This document shows, piece after piece, positions 24,701 to 38,500 of a stretch of DNA of 64,000 nucleotides; position 1 is the first letter of the stretch, and every line of letters begins with the position of its first letter. The stretch lies in contig OU744448.1 in NCBI GenBank assembly GCA_916610825.1, forward strand, positions 10,606,125-10,670,124, written 5' to 3'. The stretch comes from Haliclystus octoradiatus. Lineage: Eukaryota; Cnidaria; Staurozoa; Stauromedusae; Haliclystidae. Under the pieces are notes generated by a model. The model made no database searches. It saw only the letters and a list, made by a program, of their open reading frames with translations, and had not been told where the DNA came from. Position numbers and translations under genes: made by a program.

Positions 24701-27700
24701 GAAGCTATGAGGTAAAGTCAGAGACATGAAAGCTATATTGGCGCAGCCTTCAATATATTCACCATTACTATGGTCCACAGCATTGTTACACTCAAGATCC
24801 AACTGTTCCAGATGTCAATCCTGCTGCTCCGAACCTATGTCGCAGTGCTCGTATATCTAAACCTTCAACTAGATTAATTAATCTACTAGTACACAAGCTG
24901 TTGACTGAGAAATGCTTATATCTTCCTCTGACCTGTGCAGGTTTTTGACCAGCATAATATTGCACCATTCAAAGCGAACTATAACACTATAGTAAAGATA
25001 GCAACGTCACAACACATGGGATGCTTAAACCATGATTTTACCACAGCATCCCAAACAATGTAACCGACCAATCCACTGGCAGGATTATGTTTGACTATGA
25101 AGTGATATTTTGGAAAAATAATTACGGATAGGATATAATTTTTTATTATTGTTTTTACAGTCAAACCATTAAATAATAATCAATATGATCATTAGATATC
25201 ATATCTAATCCTTCTTAATATTATAACTTTTTGTATTTTCAAAACCATTTTTATAATATTGTACGCTTGCAAAGCACTGAAAGTTATAACTGAGCATGAT
25301 CAATGAAAGGAGTGATCACTGATCATAATAGCTTGCGAGCACAAGCATTTTGAAATTAGTGGCAATGGTTTGACCTGATGTAAATACCATTGTGGTAATG
25401 GGATCTTGCTCTGGTGGTATGTGGCTGTTAAAATAAAATGGAAGGCAAAGGAGTCTCCAATTTCTAATCTGATACACCTATCTGTGTGAAATACAGTCGG
25501 TAATCAATAGCCCAATGTTAATTGGCTGTCCAGGAAGATGGGCAAACAGTCCAACAATAAAATAACAGCTCAATTGAGCAGTTTATCAAGAGTAAATGAA
25601 TTTCAAAAGACATCTTATTCATGGGGTTTTTCATGCACATTTTATGATCTACTCATGAAAATGAAGTCCTTTAACACCAATGAACTGCATTTTAAAGGCC
25701 TATGATTTTGTTTGTTGCTTAAAAGGGTCCATTAACTACTGACAATAAATTTACATATAATACTTTACCTGGTCGTTTTAGATCCATCACGTCAATACCA
25801 ACTAAAAGAAATATCAAATATTTACAGGGGATAGATCACCATCATTGTGCTATAGCAATAATAATAATAAAACCCATAATAATACAAATGTGGGAGGAAT
25901 GAGCCTCAGCCAGTAAGCCAATAGTTAACAACAAATGTAGTTTTTTACGTGGCTCTGAAATGTCTGTTAGAAAATGATACATTGGTAAATATTTGTATTG
26001 ACATGCAGCAAATTCGTAACAGTCCTGTCCAGGCAATCCTTGGCCCCGCTCAAGATTCAAAGTAAAGAAATTAAGTGTGCTATAGAATTAAAATAAAATT
26101 TTGCAGTAGCATTCTTCTAACCTTTATTATTATTGCTTGTTGCCAAAGCTACAACATCACCCTGGTGAGATATAACAAATTATAATGAAAAGATTATAAT
26201 AAAGAAAATGCACTTTACCAAAGAACCTTAGGTATACAATACTGCAATGCAATGAAACCTTGCTATGGTAACGACTCCATCATGATGCAGGTACGATTCC
26301 TGCTAATAAGCAGAGGGATAAATCATTGAGATTGACAGTAATTCTGATGTTGTGTTATACTTACACTATGAGTGATCAGTATTATGTCAGTACATTTTCA
26401 GTTGTCTTGTCTATTTCAGTACTTTTTCAGTATATTTTCAGTACCTTAAAATCTCAGAGTGTTAGTGATATTAAGATGATTGCAATACAAACAGGTTTAT
26501 ACAGCAACTACTGTGGGCCTACATGAAGTTGAAATGAAAATAATAACAATGACTAATACTGTAGGAATTAGTAAAAAAGGAATAAATTCACAATGAATAA
26601 TCTAATCCTCCCTTAGCAGATAGCAGATTTTGGAACAAAATCTACATCATAAGATATTGCTTACAATAGTGAAGCTGTACACCCCGTAATTACATGTCAA
26701 TAGAAAAGATTTTTGAGGACAGGATTGAAGCTATCCCTTTTGAAAACAGTTCATGGATGTTAAATCGTCTAATTTACATAAAGTTTTCATATCATGATAG
26801 GTTCATGAAAAGGATCATGAAGAAAAGGCATATATAACTCCCATGAACTTTGATGAACAGATTTTAATTGTTCATAAGTTTAATGTATATGGGCAGTTCA
26901 TGAACTCAGAAGGTGTCCTATCTGAAAACGCAAATTCAATATTGCATGTCTTGTCTATCTACTCTCATGAAGAAAGATTTAGGACAGCTGTTGATTTGTA
27001 AAATCCATGCAAAAAAGTTCATGAGCTCATAAACGTGAAATTGCTCAAAAGTTAATAAACTGTAAATGAAGTTTCATGTAATTTCACATTCATGAACCAG
27101 TTCATGAACCGGTTCATGAAGTGCTAATTAACTCTTTGTGACTGTTCATGAATTGTTCATGAACCCGCAAAAAAATGTTTGTGAACTGTTCATGAAATCA
27201 TGTAATTTTTCACATTATCATCATTTTCATGAACATATTAAGTCAATGCTGGTATTGAAATATAAATTAATCTGTATCTAAAAGGGGAAATCCATGCATT
27301 AGAAGAACAGTAAGCAGCAAGGCTGCTTAGTTTAAATTCATTGTCAAATTCAATAGTTACCCATACAATTGTCAATCTAAACTAATTGACAGTTTTACTT
27401 CAAAATTTAGTTACGTTAACAGAACTTTTGAAAGAAACTTTTAAAACTTTCGAACTTTGAAGAGAAACTTTCTAGAAGGGTTTCAAATGAGTAGCCTGCT
27501 TCCCCTAAAGCAAACACCTTTGGGACAGCCTGCTAATAGAACTATTACTTGAATTGTTTTTACAAAATGTAAGCGGTACTTTGCAAAACTGCTTACCTGG
27601 TGTGATATATTGAAGCTAAATTTTTCATGTTCTTTATTTGATGAGATCTAGAAATTAAAAAGAAAAATAATGGCAGATAAGTATTTTTCTAAGAAGGAAT

Positions 27701-30700
27701 TTTCCCCTTTTCTTTTAGCTCTACAAAGAGCCAATTTATGCAGGCGTTGCAAAAAAATGATACGATACCGTAAAATTCTGTAATGGAACTATATAGTATA
27801 ACAGAGATACAGTGAGCTTGCCTCAAAGCAGTCCTGACTGTAAAATTTTGAATGGGTTGGCATGGATGTTCTACCAATAGCCTGCTGTTATGTAGTGATG
27901 ATTCAAAAGAGAGAAGAGAGAACCGAGGGGAAAGGCTGTAACCACAGTAAATCTTAGGAATGGATTACAGAGTCTGCTTTATGATTGTCAATCAAGCTTT
28001 CTATTAAAATAGCTCATTGGAAAGTGCCTACTTATCAAGTATTTCCCAGGAATGGATGTATAAAATTGAAACTTCACAAATGCAATGTTTCAAAAGATCA
28101 ATGGTAATTATATCACTACTCAACCCACCTACCAGTATAGGTTTTCCTTTTTCAGTCCGCTGCAATTCAATTTCTTGCCATAGCAGACCAAGGCATTCAC
28201 ATATGCAACCACGAATGAGCAACCTTCCAATCTAAAGTAAAACATTATATATTTCATAGTTTTATGACACCTTAAAAAAACGTTTTAATAGGTCCATTAT
28301 TAACATAATTATATGACTATTTATTTAGACAAAAAACAAAACTTACAAGAGCCAGTTTTGAGTCTTTTTTGAAGTAAAATTCATTAACTCTCTTTCTTTC
28401 CGCCAAGCTAATACAATCCAATGCCATAGTCCATTCCTGTCAATCAAGTATGTGCATATCAAAAAAATTATACTTCATAACCCGTAAGGGAGACCGGGGA
28501 GACTTGGACCACTTTTTACATTTTTAATTATTAAAATTATTATGGTTGTGCAAATGTAACAAATTTTATGTCATTAATTAGCCAACATGCTCAATTCAAA
28601 AGGGTAAGAATATCAATTACATAAATGTAGCAATTTTTCAAATATTTAGTGTGCAAGACCGACCATTTTAGAGGGGAGACTTGGGACACGGTGGGGTGAC
28701 ATGGATCAGGCATATTTTCTCAATATTTCATTAAATAACTGACAAAGTTACTTTCCAGTACCAGACACTACTGCTGTTGCTTTGACTTAGGGAGTTTATT
28801 TGATCAAAATTAAGCCAGCAACAAGTAATTTTAGCATTAATAAATAACATTAATTTTTGACACACCTGTCATCAATCTAATTGTAATTGATTTAGCAACT
28901 TTATCTCCACAAAGTTAAAAAGTCAAATACAGCGCATATAAATGAAAACAAACTCATGTCTCAACCAAATGCGATTCATTTCCCATTCGTGGTTGATGCT
29001 AAAACGCGCTGTTCCATGTCTCCCCGTTTGACTTCCCAGCAAAAACATGAGGTGGCACTCCTCATCAACAGGAAAGTATTCAAACATTTTATATCAAAAG
29101 ATTCATCAAAGTAAAACAGTTGCAATGGCACCATTCAAAATGGCAATTAAACACTTATTCTAAAATTAATTGAATCAAAAGAGGAATCGCAAAACGCATG
29201 TCGATCATCGTAAGCTGTATACTAAACTTTCTTGATAATTAGTTATTGTTTGTTATCGAAATTTAGGGAAACAACATGAAATGAAGTGATATACAGCATA
29301 TTAGAAAATAATTTACATAGGTAATCAGGAACGCTCTTGTCCCATGTCTCCCTAGGTCCAAGTCTCCCCGGTCTCCCCTACAAATGCAAATCAAAATTGC
29401 CAACAATTTTCACTTCATTTATCGGAATTACACTTATCCAAAATTGTTCAACAAGGACTTGACAACAAAATAGTTTATAGGATTTCAGAGCTAAATAAAC
29501 ACCGGCTATTTTCAGCTGTTGTAATCGTAACTTAACATAAACATCTATACCTCTCCTCTATCTATATAATGAAGCCTCATTTGTATGTACAGTATATCAC
29601 TCATAAATAAATAGTACAAACATGTCTGACTTGTGTATGTAATCTCTCTACAATCCCATCTCAATCCTTTAAAGGGTCAAAACGGACTGGCAAATCTTGC
29701 ACACTTGAAGTTGAATAGTGCACATATCAATCAAGCACTTGTTGTCAAACATGACGTTGACTCGCTTAGAATGCGTTTGTCATCAAATGTTTTTGAAGTT
29801 GAAAGGTTGAACCATTCTTAAACACAAACTTTACGTATACTTTATTTCTAATCGAAAGGAACACAGTGAAGATAATTGTGAACATTTGATACTGTTTTCC
29901 TATTTACAAATCTATTAATGTGAGATTTCTTGCAAAGAAGAAAAAACAAAGCTCCAATTCCACAACCTCAAGTCAACCGCTTATATTTTGTATTTCTATT
30001 TTCAATCACACTTGATATTATGAAATTTCGATCGAAATGAAATAAATACGTGGTTTCTGTGTCCCGTAGAATGTTTGATTTTCTACAGAAAAATTTATTA
30101 AAATATTGCAGTATTTTATTACTGATTACCGGTAGCTTTGCCGTTCTTTTCGATTATTTCTCTATGCGGTTTGAGTAGTTTTATCTTCTCAGAGATTGTT
30201 GATACAATGATTTTAGTTGCACTGTTTTGGAGGAATAATTTCAAAGCTGGACAAAAGTACCACTTGGGTTATCCGTTTCTTCTTTGTTTGGTTATGCAAT
30301 GACGTCAGCTTTTGATATTGTGAACTTTAAATAACTAATTTGTTGTTTTAATACCGTAATAAAGAATTACGATTGTTGCATTACAATTTAATAATTTCGG
30401 TCCGTTCCTTCCTTCCTTCTACCCAACATCTTTTTATTCCCTTATGAATTTATAATTCAAAAAGTAACGGTAATTAGCAATCCTACTTTTGAATTAAAAG
30501 TAAATTGTAATTTCTGATTGTACCTACTTTTTCCGAAAAGTAACTTCCAAAAGTAACTAGTAAAATTTTTGTCAAAGTAACTGTAGCTATAGGGTAGACC
30601 AAGGTCACTTCGGACGCGGGTGACTTCAGACAGAACGGTTTTAGTTTAAATAAAAAGACAATCTCTCAGTACGTTAAATACAAAGATAAAACATACCTAT

Positions 30701-32297
30701 TGCCAAAGTTTTAGACAATTTCAACACGTAATAAAAAAGTTATAATCGTTTGAACTTTGTCCTGCTTTTGTGTATGATTTGTTCTCGAAGAAAAAGTTTG
30801 AAGAAGAACATCCAAGCGACCAACATGTCGATATTTGGTACCATTTTGAAGCCAATGGCGTTGTGTGCCTCATCCTGAAGTTTCATCCATGTGTGCTTTC
30901 AAAATTCAACTGCAGAAATGATTTCCTTCAATGTTTATAGACGGGGTGACTACGCCCCTGCAAAAAACAGTTCAGGAGTGCATGAACAGTTAATGAATGT
31001 TAAATGGCCTCAATTTCCATGAACTGTTCATGAACACTTGTGGAAAGTTCATGAACAGTTCATGAAATGTGGGGCCATTTAACGTTCATGAACTGTTCAT
31101 GAACTGTTTATGAACTATTCATGAACCCCTGAACCTTTTTTCACAAGGCGGTCAGAGCGTCAAAACATAGCAAAGCGAGGAAGAAGTAAAATATCAAGCT
31201 GTTAAAAAATGGTAAATCCGAAATTAAGTGGGTGTCACTTTTCTCATTCCATTCAAGTTTGACATGCTCCAGCTGTGACGTTGTGTAAACATCTCAGAGC
31301 ATGCATAATCCTTCCGCTCAAAATTATGGAAATAATGTAGTCTAATTTAACTAGAATATAAAATTGTAGATGAAAAATCAAATTCGAAGTGCATTTAATT
31401 ACAGATGGGCAATTCCAATGTGACTGACCTACGCAACAGAGCATGTTTTGGACAAGGGCATTGACTTAAAAGCAAACTTTAATATTTTTTTGTTTCCTAG
31501 AGACTAAAAACATCGAAAGGACTCTGTTTGACTAAACAAATGAAATTTTTCTGTAAAATCATATAAATTAAAAGAAGATTTAGGACTGTGACTGACCTAC
31601 ACAGAAGCTCGCCATTTTCTCAATCAGACACAAACATTTGCAAAATTCTGTGTCAGTCGTATAACAAATTAAGACAAAATAATTGCTTTCCAATTCTTTA
31701 AAGATGTAAATGTAAGCATATAATCAAGTTGACTTAAAATTCTCAAATAATTCACGGCAATAAACCAATATGTTTTGTGACTGACCCTTCAACGGTTTGT
31801 GATTCTCCCACGAGTCCCGAAAGCAATCGTGACTGACCCATACGTTTTCTTGAAAAACACAAATAATACGCTGTTATGAAAATTTTTATCAACGCAGTTG
31901 TAATAAATAGCCTATAGCCATATAGTAATGTAAAATGGTTGTAGTATTTAATCAAGCTGTAGCACGAAATCAGCATTTAATCTAAACAACGAGGATAATT
32001 GAAAAATCTTTTCTCCTTTGAAGCGACAAAATCGAAAACACGCCTGCTAATCTCAACAACAGCGACAACAGAATTAGCACGTGGTGTGAAGTGTCTATAA
32101 TGAGATGTTTCAAGTTTACAGAAAATTATAGATACACTGAATGCTACAAGTAGAAGTGGAGTAGGCCTACAAAGTAGAGTTGAAAGTACAAATTAACTCA
32201 AGAGCTTTACCTCTCGCGATGGGATCCATTCTGTGACATTGAAGAACCACCTAAGCTCAAATGCATTTAACGCAGCCTTTCGTGTGGATGATATCAT
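18715..32297 (-). CDS. AASDHPPT: L-aminoadipate-semialdehyde dehydrogenase-phosphopantetheinyl transferase
   Basis: Transfers 4'-phosphopantetheine from CoA to a carrier-protein serine (fatty acid synthase, mitochondrial ACP and others). Eleven exons join in phase: 32297-32211, 28436-28347, 28231-28133, 27647-27597, 26161-26122, 25801-25769, 24087-23966, 21816-21715, 20952-20869, 20272-20217 and 18862-18715. They total 912 bp or 303 residues, against 309 in human. Recognisable blocks in order are LRWFFNVTEWIPSRE (about 15-29), LIGRLLIR, LQRTEKGKPIL, FSFNISHQ (about 102-109), VGIDVMD with Asp126, EYFNLMRRQF, FYRLWCLKESYIKALGIGL with Glu178 and Lys182, WKFEES, and a C-terminal FKDLMKHSV block. 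The Sfp-type Mg2+/CoA motifs (GID, W-x-x-KES) are intact, so it should be active. The start is divergent from VPS36 by 297 bp. Confidence 0.96.
21105..21250. repeat. Dispersed repeat copy (AAAATGGAGGATGACG... AGAAGGCTAGCAC)
   Basis: A diverged member of the family seen at 5555 and 8199. It lies in an AASDHPPT intron. Confidence 0.4.
21331..21378. repeat. Two tandem copies of a 24-bp unit
   Basis: The unit TAATGATCGTAAATTCCCTC plus ACTG is repeated exactly twice. Confidence 0.85.
21885..21925. repeat. Three tandem copies of 12-bp TGCGCAGTCAAA
   Basis: A perfect short array. A reverse-oriented GCATGCGTATTTGAC about 60 bp downstream makes the locus a potential hairpin. It lies just upstream of AASDHPPT exon 8 in that gene's direction. 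Confidence 0.8.
22205..23790. repeat. TTCATGAA-rich satellite with higher-order structure (AASDHPPT intron)
   Basis: About 1.6 kb of units near 30 bp, built on AAGTTCATGAACTGTTAATG and GGATTTTCATAAAGTTCATG. Longer blocks recur: GCTTGTCAACTTAAAATGG followed by GATTTTCCAAAAAGGTCATG occurs near 22658, 23303 and 23513, and GATAGATTTGAGATGAAG occurs near 22461 and 22938. This is higher-order duplication. Open frames here merely read the repeat (MDF-HEV-NEL pattern) and are not genes. Confidence 0.9.
24365..24885 (+). pseudogene. Decayed LTR-retrotransposon integrase fragment
   Basis: In shifting plus-strand frames this reads FSSLKFSTFCTEW, then an in-frame stop before SPYHH, then after a frameshift NGYAEAAIKTMKRIAD (the integrase core Glu motif), IIEYRNTARNNGLSHAQRL and, at the end, RSARISKPSTRL. 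The order matches the C-terminal half of a Ty3/gypsy-type integrase and its basic tail. Stops and frameshifts mean it is dead. It lies in an AASDHPPT intron on the opposite strand. Confidence 0.75.
26740..27240. repeat. TTCATGAA-rich repeat
   Basis: Shorter and more diverged array with TTCATGAACCAGTTCATGAA and CTCTTTGTGACTGTTCATGA blocks identical to those at 5880-6850. It lies in an AASDHPPT intron. Confidence 0.8.
28487..29378. mobile_element. 892-bp non-autonomous DNA transposon with ~25-bp TIRs and TA flanks
   Basis: The left end AGGGAGACCGGGGAGACTTG plus GACC matches the right end in reverse complement (GGGGAGACCGGGGAGACTTG plus GACC) apart from the first bases. TA dinucleotides flank at 28485-28486 and 29379-29380. 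Related words (GGGGAGACTTGGGACACGG) occur inside. It has no transposase frame. TA duplication suggests a Tc1/mariner or pogo-type mover. It is inserted in AASDHPPT intron 1, 51 bp from exon 2. Confidence 0.85.
30960..31140. repeat. TTCATGAA-rich short repeat block
   Basis: Contains GAACTGTTCATGAACTGTTT and AGTTCATGAACAGTTCATGA. It is a small member of the same family, in AASDHPPT intron 1. Confidence 0.75.
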
Positions 32298-32594
32298 GTT
32301 TATCAGACAGACCATGTAACATACACACGTAATAACAGATCAAATAGACACTTGTGTTTTCTTTTCCTGGTCGTGGTCGGATTGGTCGTGATAAATGACA
32401 ATTGTTGAAATTGGAAGTTGAAATTGCACTGAAGCAGCGCTGTTTGAAGTGTCTCGTTTCCACTTAAAAATGGTAGCATTTGTGTTTAAAATTTTGTAAA
32501 GATTTGTAACTTTAAACTCAGTCTCATCTCATAACTTTGCTAAAGCTTTGCTGCTTTGTAACTTTGCTCAGTTTGATTGATCGGCTTTTGGGCT
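32298..32594. promoter_or_regulatory. Shared divergent promoter region AASDHPPT / VPS36
   Basis: Only 297 bp separate the two start codons, which point away from each other, so both 5' UTRs and core promoters must fit here. There is no clear TATA box. An inverted CCAAT box (ATTGG, 32381-32385), a TTCC ETS-like core and an AAAATGGTAG YY1-like word near 32467 are visible. These are typical of TATA-less bidirectional housekeeping promoters, but their function here is inferred. Confidence 0.6.
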
Positions 32595-35500
32595 ATGAAT
32601 CGTTTCAGTTGGGCAGACAATGAAGTCACTTCCCCTGGCGAAAAGGTATTCTTGAAAATAAGCCATGGGGCGAAGCTTTATGATGGTAGCAATAAAGTGA
32701 GTTTTTTCATCACAAAATTTGAGATCGGTGGCTTAGTGGTACTAGCTAGACTACTACAAATTGAAATTGGCTAAAAAATTTTAAAATTCTAGGCAACGTA
32801 GTATCAATTGTTTTCTTTCAATTCTGATTCTGCATTATATCGTTGATTTTGGCTACCATAACCATGCCCATAGGCCTACTGTGAAAAGTAAATTAATGGC
32901 ATTTTGGATGTTTTAGTCATAGTATATGAAAATGAAATGAATATGCTATGAATTATGAATTTATGACGATATGATTATTATATTGATATAATAATCGGAT
33001 AGGTCTAGACCTAGTGGAGTAATCAAAATTCACCGAAAACGGGGCTAACTCTGCCGACAAGAAAGTGGATAATTATAGGAAATATTTGCAAAAATGATTT
33101 TAAAAAGTATCGAAAATTTCCCCAACAATCCAACCGTTCTTCATCCACAAAACTATCAGTAATTGAGAAGGCACCTGTACCACTCTTCTATTTAAAGAAA
33201 AGTGGCTTGTTCATTAAGAGCAATGATGTTAAATGCATTGCAGACACTTCAGATCAATTTCAACAGATTTCATGGCAGATCTAGGCCATGATCGTCAATG
33301 CCCAACAATGCGCCACATCTACTTACAAAGCAATTTCTTCTGAACTATTCCATCCACCATTCTTAAATTGTTCGAAATATTTCCTAGAAAAGTCAATCTG
33401 TCTGTCAAAAGCCCGCAAGTAACCTATAACCAGACCTTCCAAGTCTCACATGGTTGCCAATGCCAATTTTGAATCTATGGCAAAATCTATGCCCTACACC
33501 CCTTGGAATTAGACCACCTCTTCCGTGAGGCCCCTATAATTTATCCCCAAAATACGGAATTTCAAAAATTTCTCTAATTATTCTTCAATTTTCAATTTGA
33601 AAGGTCTGCTATACAAAATAAAATCCAAATGATTTAGGCATAAAATATATGCCGCAAGTACTTGAAATATGCCGCAAGTACGCAACAGCAACTAAATTTA
33701 GAACAGCAAAATATAACATGATACATTATACAGCAGACAATAAAAATTGCAACTATAATAACAAAAACCACAGCAAATAATATTATGCAGCTAAATATAT
33801 GATATTTGGGGATTGTATTTGGTTTCTGATTCAGACAAGGAAGCAGAGTACCTGCCTATCGTTACAATTTTTCATTTGTTGAAGATGATTTGATAGTTAT
33901 AATTATTGTAATTATAATAATTATAATTATAATTTTAATAATACGAAAAGAAAGTTATTTGTAGGGATGAGACCGTTATTCTGAAAATAGTCCCCTGATG
34001 ATTATTGGTGCCATTTTGAGACTTGAGTAGACCTAATCGAAAGAAAGACATGCTTGCATCAGAAAATGAATTCATTTTTTCTTTGATCCAACAATAATTG
34101 TCCATTGAACAAAAAGTAACGGCAGCTCTTATGTCAAAATCACGCCTGATAATGCTAGGCTCTATAAGTAAAGCCTATGCTAACTTTGACATTCTCTATT
34201 GTCAGTAGAATCAATGTAGTGCTAGATATATTCAGTAATGCCAGGTAGGCATATACCTATACATACACCTCGACGTTGGATAGAATATGTAAGTTCTCTC
34301 TGTGAAAAGTTTATGATTCTTTGAATATAGTAGAGCTCCAGATATTATATGCAAAATTCCCACAGTTCATGAACAAATTAATTGAAAATTCATGAGCGTG
34401 AAATTCTGCACTTTTTCATGAACTATTAATTTAAATTTTTCATATGGCATCTAATGTCCATCTAATGTATAATGCCTCAGCGTTCCAAGCTGTTTCAGCA
34501 TTTACTTGCCGACCAAAAATGAATTTCCAATCGATATTTATTTTCCAATTTTATTTTCAGTAGATCTAATGTATCGTTTTAAAATATTTTTATTGGTACC
34601 GATATTCATTTGAAAGTTATCTCGACATAATTTCTTTCCCATTTTCGACTTACCAATTTGAAGCTTTGAAGTAAAACAAAACATTTATATTTACTGCATT
34701 GAGATTCAACACCTTCTGTAGCCTACACACGTAGCTAGAACAAGTTAGCACCTTTCAATTTCCTATTTTCATTACAATAAATCAAGCAAATAATCGTGGA
34801 ATGAGATCACCAGTGCTGACAGGGATGTTTTCAAAATTATACTTGCTTCAATATTATATCAAAAGCAGAATCTTTTTTTACCATGCATGTAAAATTTTTA
34901 ACTTTAGATACTAATAAACTTGGTGTTTAGCTTGTATTTATCATATGATATTATATTCAACAGGATATCTTGTTGCCATGATAAGGTTTCTTAGGCGTGC
35001 GTTCTGTTGCATGTGTGTGATTTCAGGAATGCAAGCCTTGTGATTTTATTTCACAGAGTCTGTTAATCTGTTGCAAGTCTGCAATAGGGAAAATGAATAC
35101 AAAACTATGCAGAGACATTCATAGCCTACCTATGTCTATGCTGTATTATGCATTTTAAACAAGTATACAATGTGATAATGTGTAATTTAAGTTGTGGCTT
35201 CAGATTCAGTGAACATACAATCTGCTTTAAAGCCAAATGTTCGCTTGGGAATGCATTGTCTATATTCTGGTTATGACAAGTGAGCATATTATGATCCCGG
35301 AAACTATTGATCATTCAACACAAGTTTAACAACAAATCTGTCATAAGCAAGCTTAACTTGACTCTACATTAATACCGGTACACATTATCCATTCTAAACT
35401 ATTGATTAACTCCATTCTTACAATGATTTTAGAAGCATTGATTGTGTCACACGATAGTCACATTAAAAGCTTGCATTGTAGGAATGGACTCATTTATTCT

Positions 35501-38500
35501 AAATGTTATTAAACATTTTTGTATCCAATAGACTACTTTTGAAGATGGTTCATTAGTAATTGGAGACGATTTAATTATATGGAATGATCAACGTCAGAAG
35601 GTAAACTAAAACATTTAATTACATTGGCGTTAATCTGGGTTCCCTGCAGTCAGGAAAGTTGCGTGTTTAGGTTGGAGTAACCAAGTCATTTGCCTCATTG
35701 TCTGTAAAATTCTCGTGATCCATAATGTCATTATTTATTTATTTATAGCCCCACTATAAGCAACCAGCTACCTTTTTCTAAATTGATAGGCTTCAAGTAA
35801 GACAAAATATAAAAAATTTCGAAATAGTTGCTTTACTTATACATCTCTTTACATGTGACATGAATAAGGGATCCTCACCAAAACAATACTTCAGATTTTT
35901 CCTCATAAATCGGTTCAAGTATACTTAACAATAATGTGTCCAAGATATTTTTGAAAATATCAAGAAATGAGTATGTAATTAATGATTTGAAAATCATCAA
36001 CAAATTACGTGGGAAAAATCAACTTATTTGGCGTGACAACGCTGTGACGTCAATATTCAGCCGAACCACGCGGTTGGAACAGTTCTTACCATAATTTGTT
36101 GATAATCTTTGTGTGGTATTATGGCTCAACCCACGAGAAAAACAACAATTTGAAGCATAGCTTTGTTCTTGGTTGTATCAGTACAGATAGTTCAGATATT
36201 CATGATAAGAAGAAGGATATTATTATTGTACGGATAGAAAAGACGAATAGAATTCATCGTTCAAAGGCATCAAAGCTGCCAGAACCGTGACTACTGAAAA
36301 AGGAAACAATAACATTTCATTGCTCATCTTACACAAAATTTTGATTCACGTTTTGAATAAATTTGTGAGGTGAACAAAGTTTTTCTTGGAAACACAGCGA
36401 ACACTTGCCGGCGATACATCAGTTATTTTTACCAGTAAAATGAGTGATTCAAAACGCACACTTGGTCGCAATGGTCAGCCATCTGGCAGATTCTTGTCTC
36501 CATATGTTAGCTAATCTTGAGGTCACAGATTGGTAGTCTATTGACGATGGGTATACCTTATTTCTAGTTTTAAACATTGGCAATATCCATTCGTCACACT
36601 CCTAGAGAACCATATAGTTAAAACTGATATAACAGCCATCTCTATATAGCAACTACCTGCCTATGATGGTCACTTCAATAATGATAAAAAACCTCATCGT
36701 ATTGAATCAATTCTCTATCCAACAGCAACCAGTCAATAGTGATCAATTTGTTTAGATCATGTTGGTGGCTATTATCTATACAGGTTTCACTGTAGCATTG
36801 CACACTGACTAATCAAGATTCAAGATCATCCATGTAGGTTCATATTTTGTTTCACTTTTAGAATAGGACTTTGAAGCTGCCAGTAGCGTTGGTTGTTACT
36901 GCATCAGAAGAGTCAGGCTCACTTTTTAAAGGGTAGGTTATGTAATTATTGAATCTTTTGTTGATGATGTCATCAAAAACCGGTTAATGATGTCATGAAA
37001 AGTTCATGCATCTGCACGAAAACATGAGTTCATGAAAACGAACGTTAAATTTCCCAATCTTCATAAACTTTTCAAACTTGGCAATCCATGAATCGTTCAC
37101 AAAAAGCTAATAAATATGCATGAAAAGTTGACAAAAAAGTGAAAAAGTTCATAAAAATGGGGTCATTTAACGTCCGTGAATAGTTCATGAACTTGTGAAT
37201 TGTCTTTCACAGGGGGTTTATCAGCTTTTAAACAAATTTCAAATTTTAGAGTTGCCTTCTGTTGTATTGTTTTCGTACATTCTGTTTAGCACTATATGAC
37301 AAATATGTAGAGTCTAGAACAAAGTAACATCCTAATGGTGAGGATATCAATTGCAAACGCCAGTTCTACATCATTGGTATTGTATGTAGCGAATAATAAT
37401 CTTCTAATGGAAATATAAAACAAATATTGATTAGATTGGAAACAAGTGAACATTGTTGTCTCTAAGCAACCTACATGCGCTAGATTACTTGATAGTGATT
37501 GTTTCAAGTCTAATAAGCGTTGCTGTAATTATTTGTCACTTTCATTGTCTTACTTTTAGTTGTTCCTAGAATCATTTATTGTAATCCCATAATAGTGTGA
37601 TTAGTCAGGGAATGTAGAAGCCAAACACGGTAGATATATATATTTCGTGTTTTACTGGTTGTATTTAAATATTTATAGATATCATTAAGTTAAATACTGT
37701 ATTGTTATCTCTTTTAGAGAAACTTCATGATTAATATATTGTTGAATTCGTCAACCTTTTGATATTTATTTGTGAGTGATCTCATGCATGGTTTAACAGT
37801 TCCAAACTACGCGATGTATAGATAACGCTTAAACAGTGATGCCAATATTTAAAAAAGCGTTGCAAAATCTAGGCAATGTGATCTCTAACTAGCAATTTAT
37901 CTCAGAAATGTTTTTATAATAATAATAATAATTCATTTTATTTTTATAGCGCTATTTCTATTAAGATATCCAATAGCGCTTTATAAAATTTAAATTTAAA
38001 AAGAATAAAAATTACGGTAACATAATACCTATGTATAGAAATGTACATTTATGGCAAAAAAAAACAATTAGAAATGATAGCTACAACTTTATTATTTACA
38101 TTTTAACAGCTAATAAGATTTCTTAAACAAGTACTTTTTCATTTTCTAATTGCAATTTTCCAATGTGGAACAGCATGTAAGTTCAATTGTGAGATCATTT
38201 CACAACTTAGGTGCTACACATGCAAAATGTAATCCACCATATAATTTCAGTTGATGATGGTGTTCTTTGAGTAATTTCTTATTATTTGATCGCAGTGCTC
38301 TACTCAGTTTGTAGACAACCAATAATTCTTTCAAATAAGAAGGTCCAGTGTTATTTAATTCTTTAAATGTTGTTGTTAAAATTCGATTTAAAAGTCCATT
38401 CTTTCATATATATCTATTTCTATGAAGCATATCAAATAGCATATCAAATAGCATATCATGAATAAGTAGATAAATAGCATATCAAATTTTGTTATCAAGG

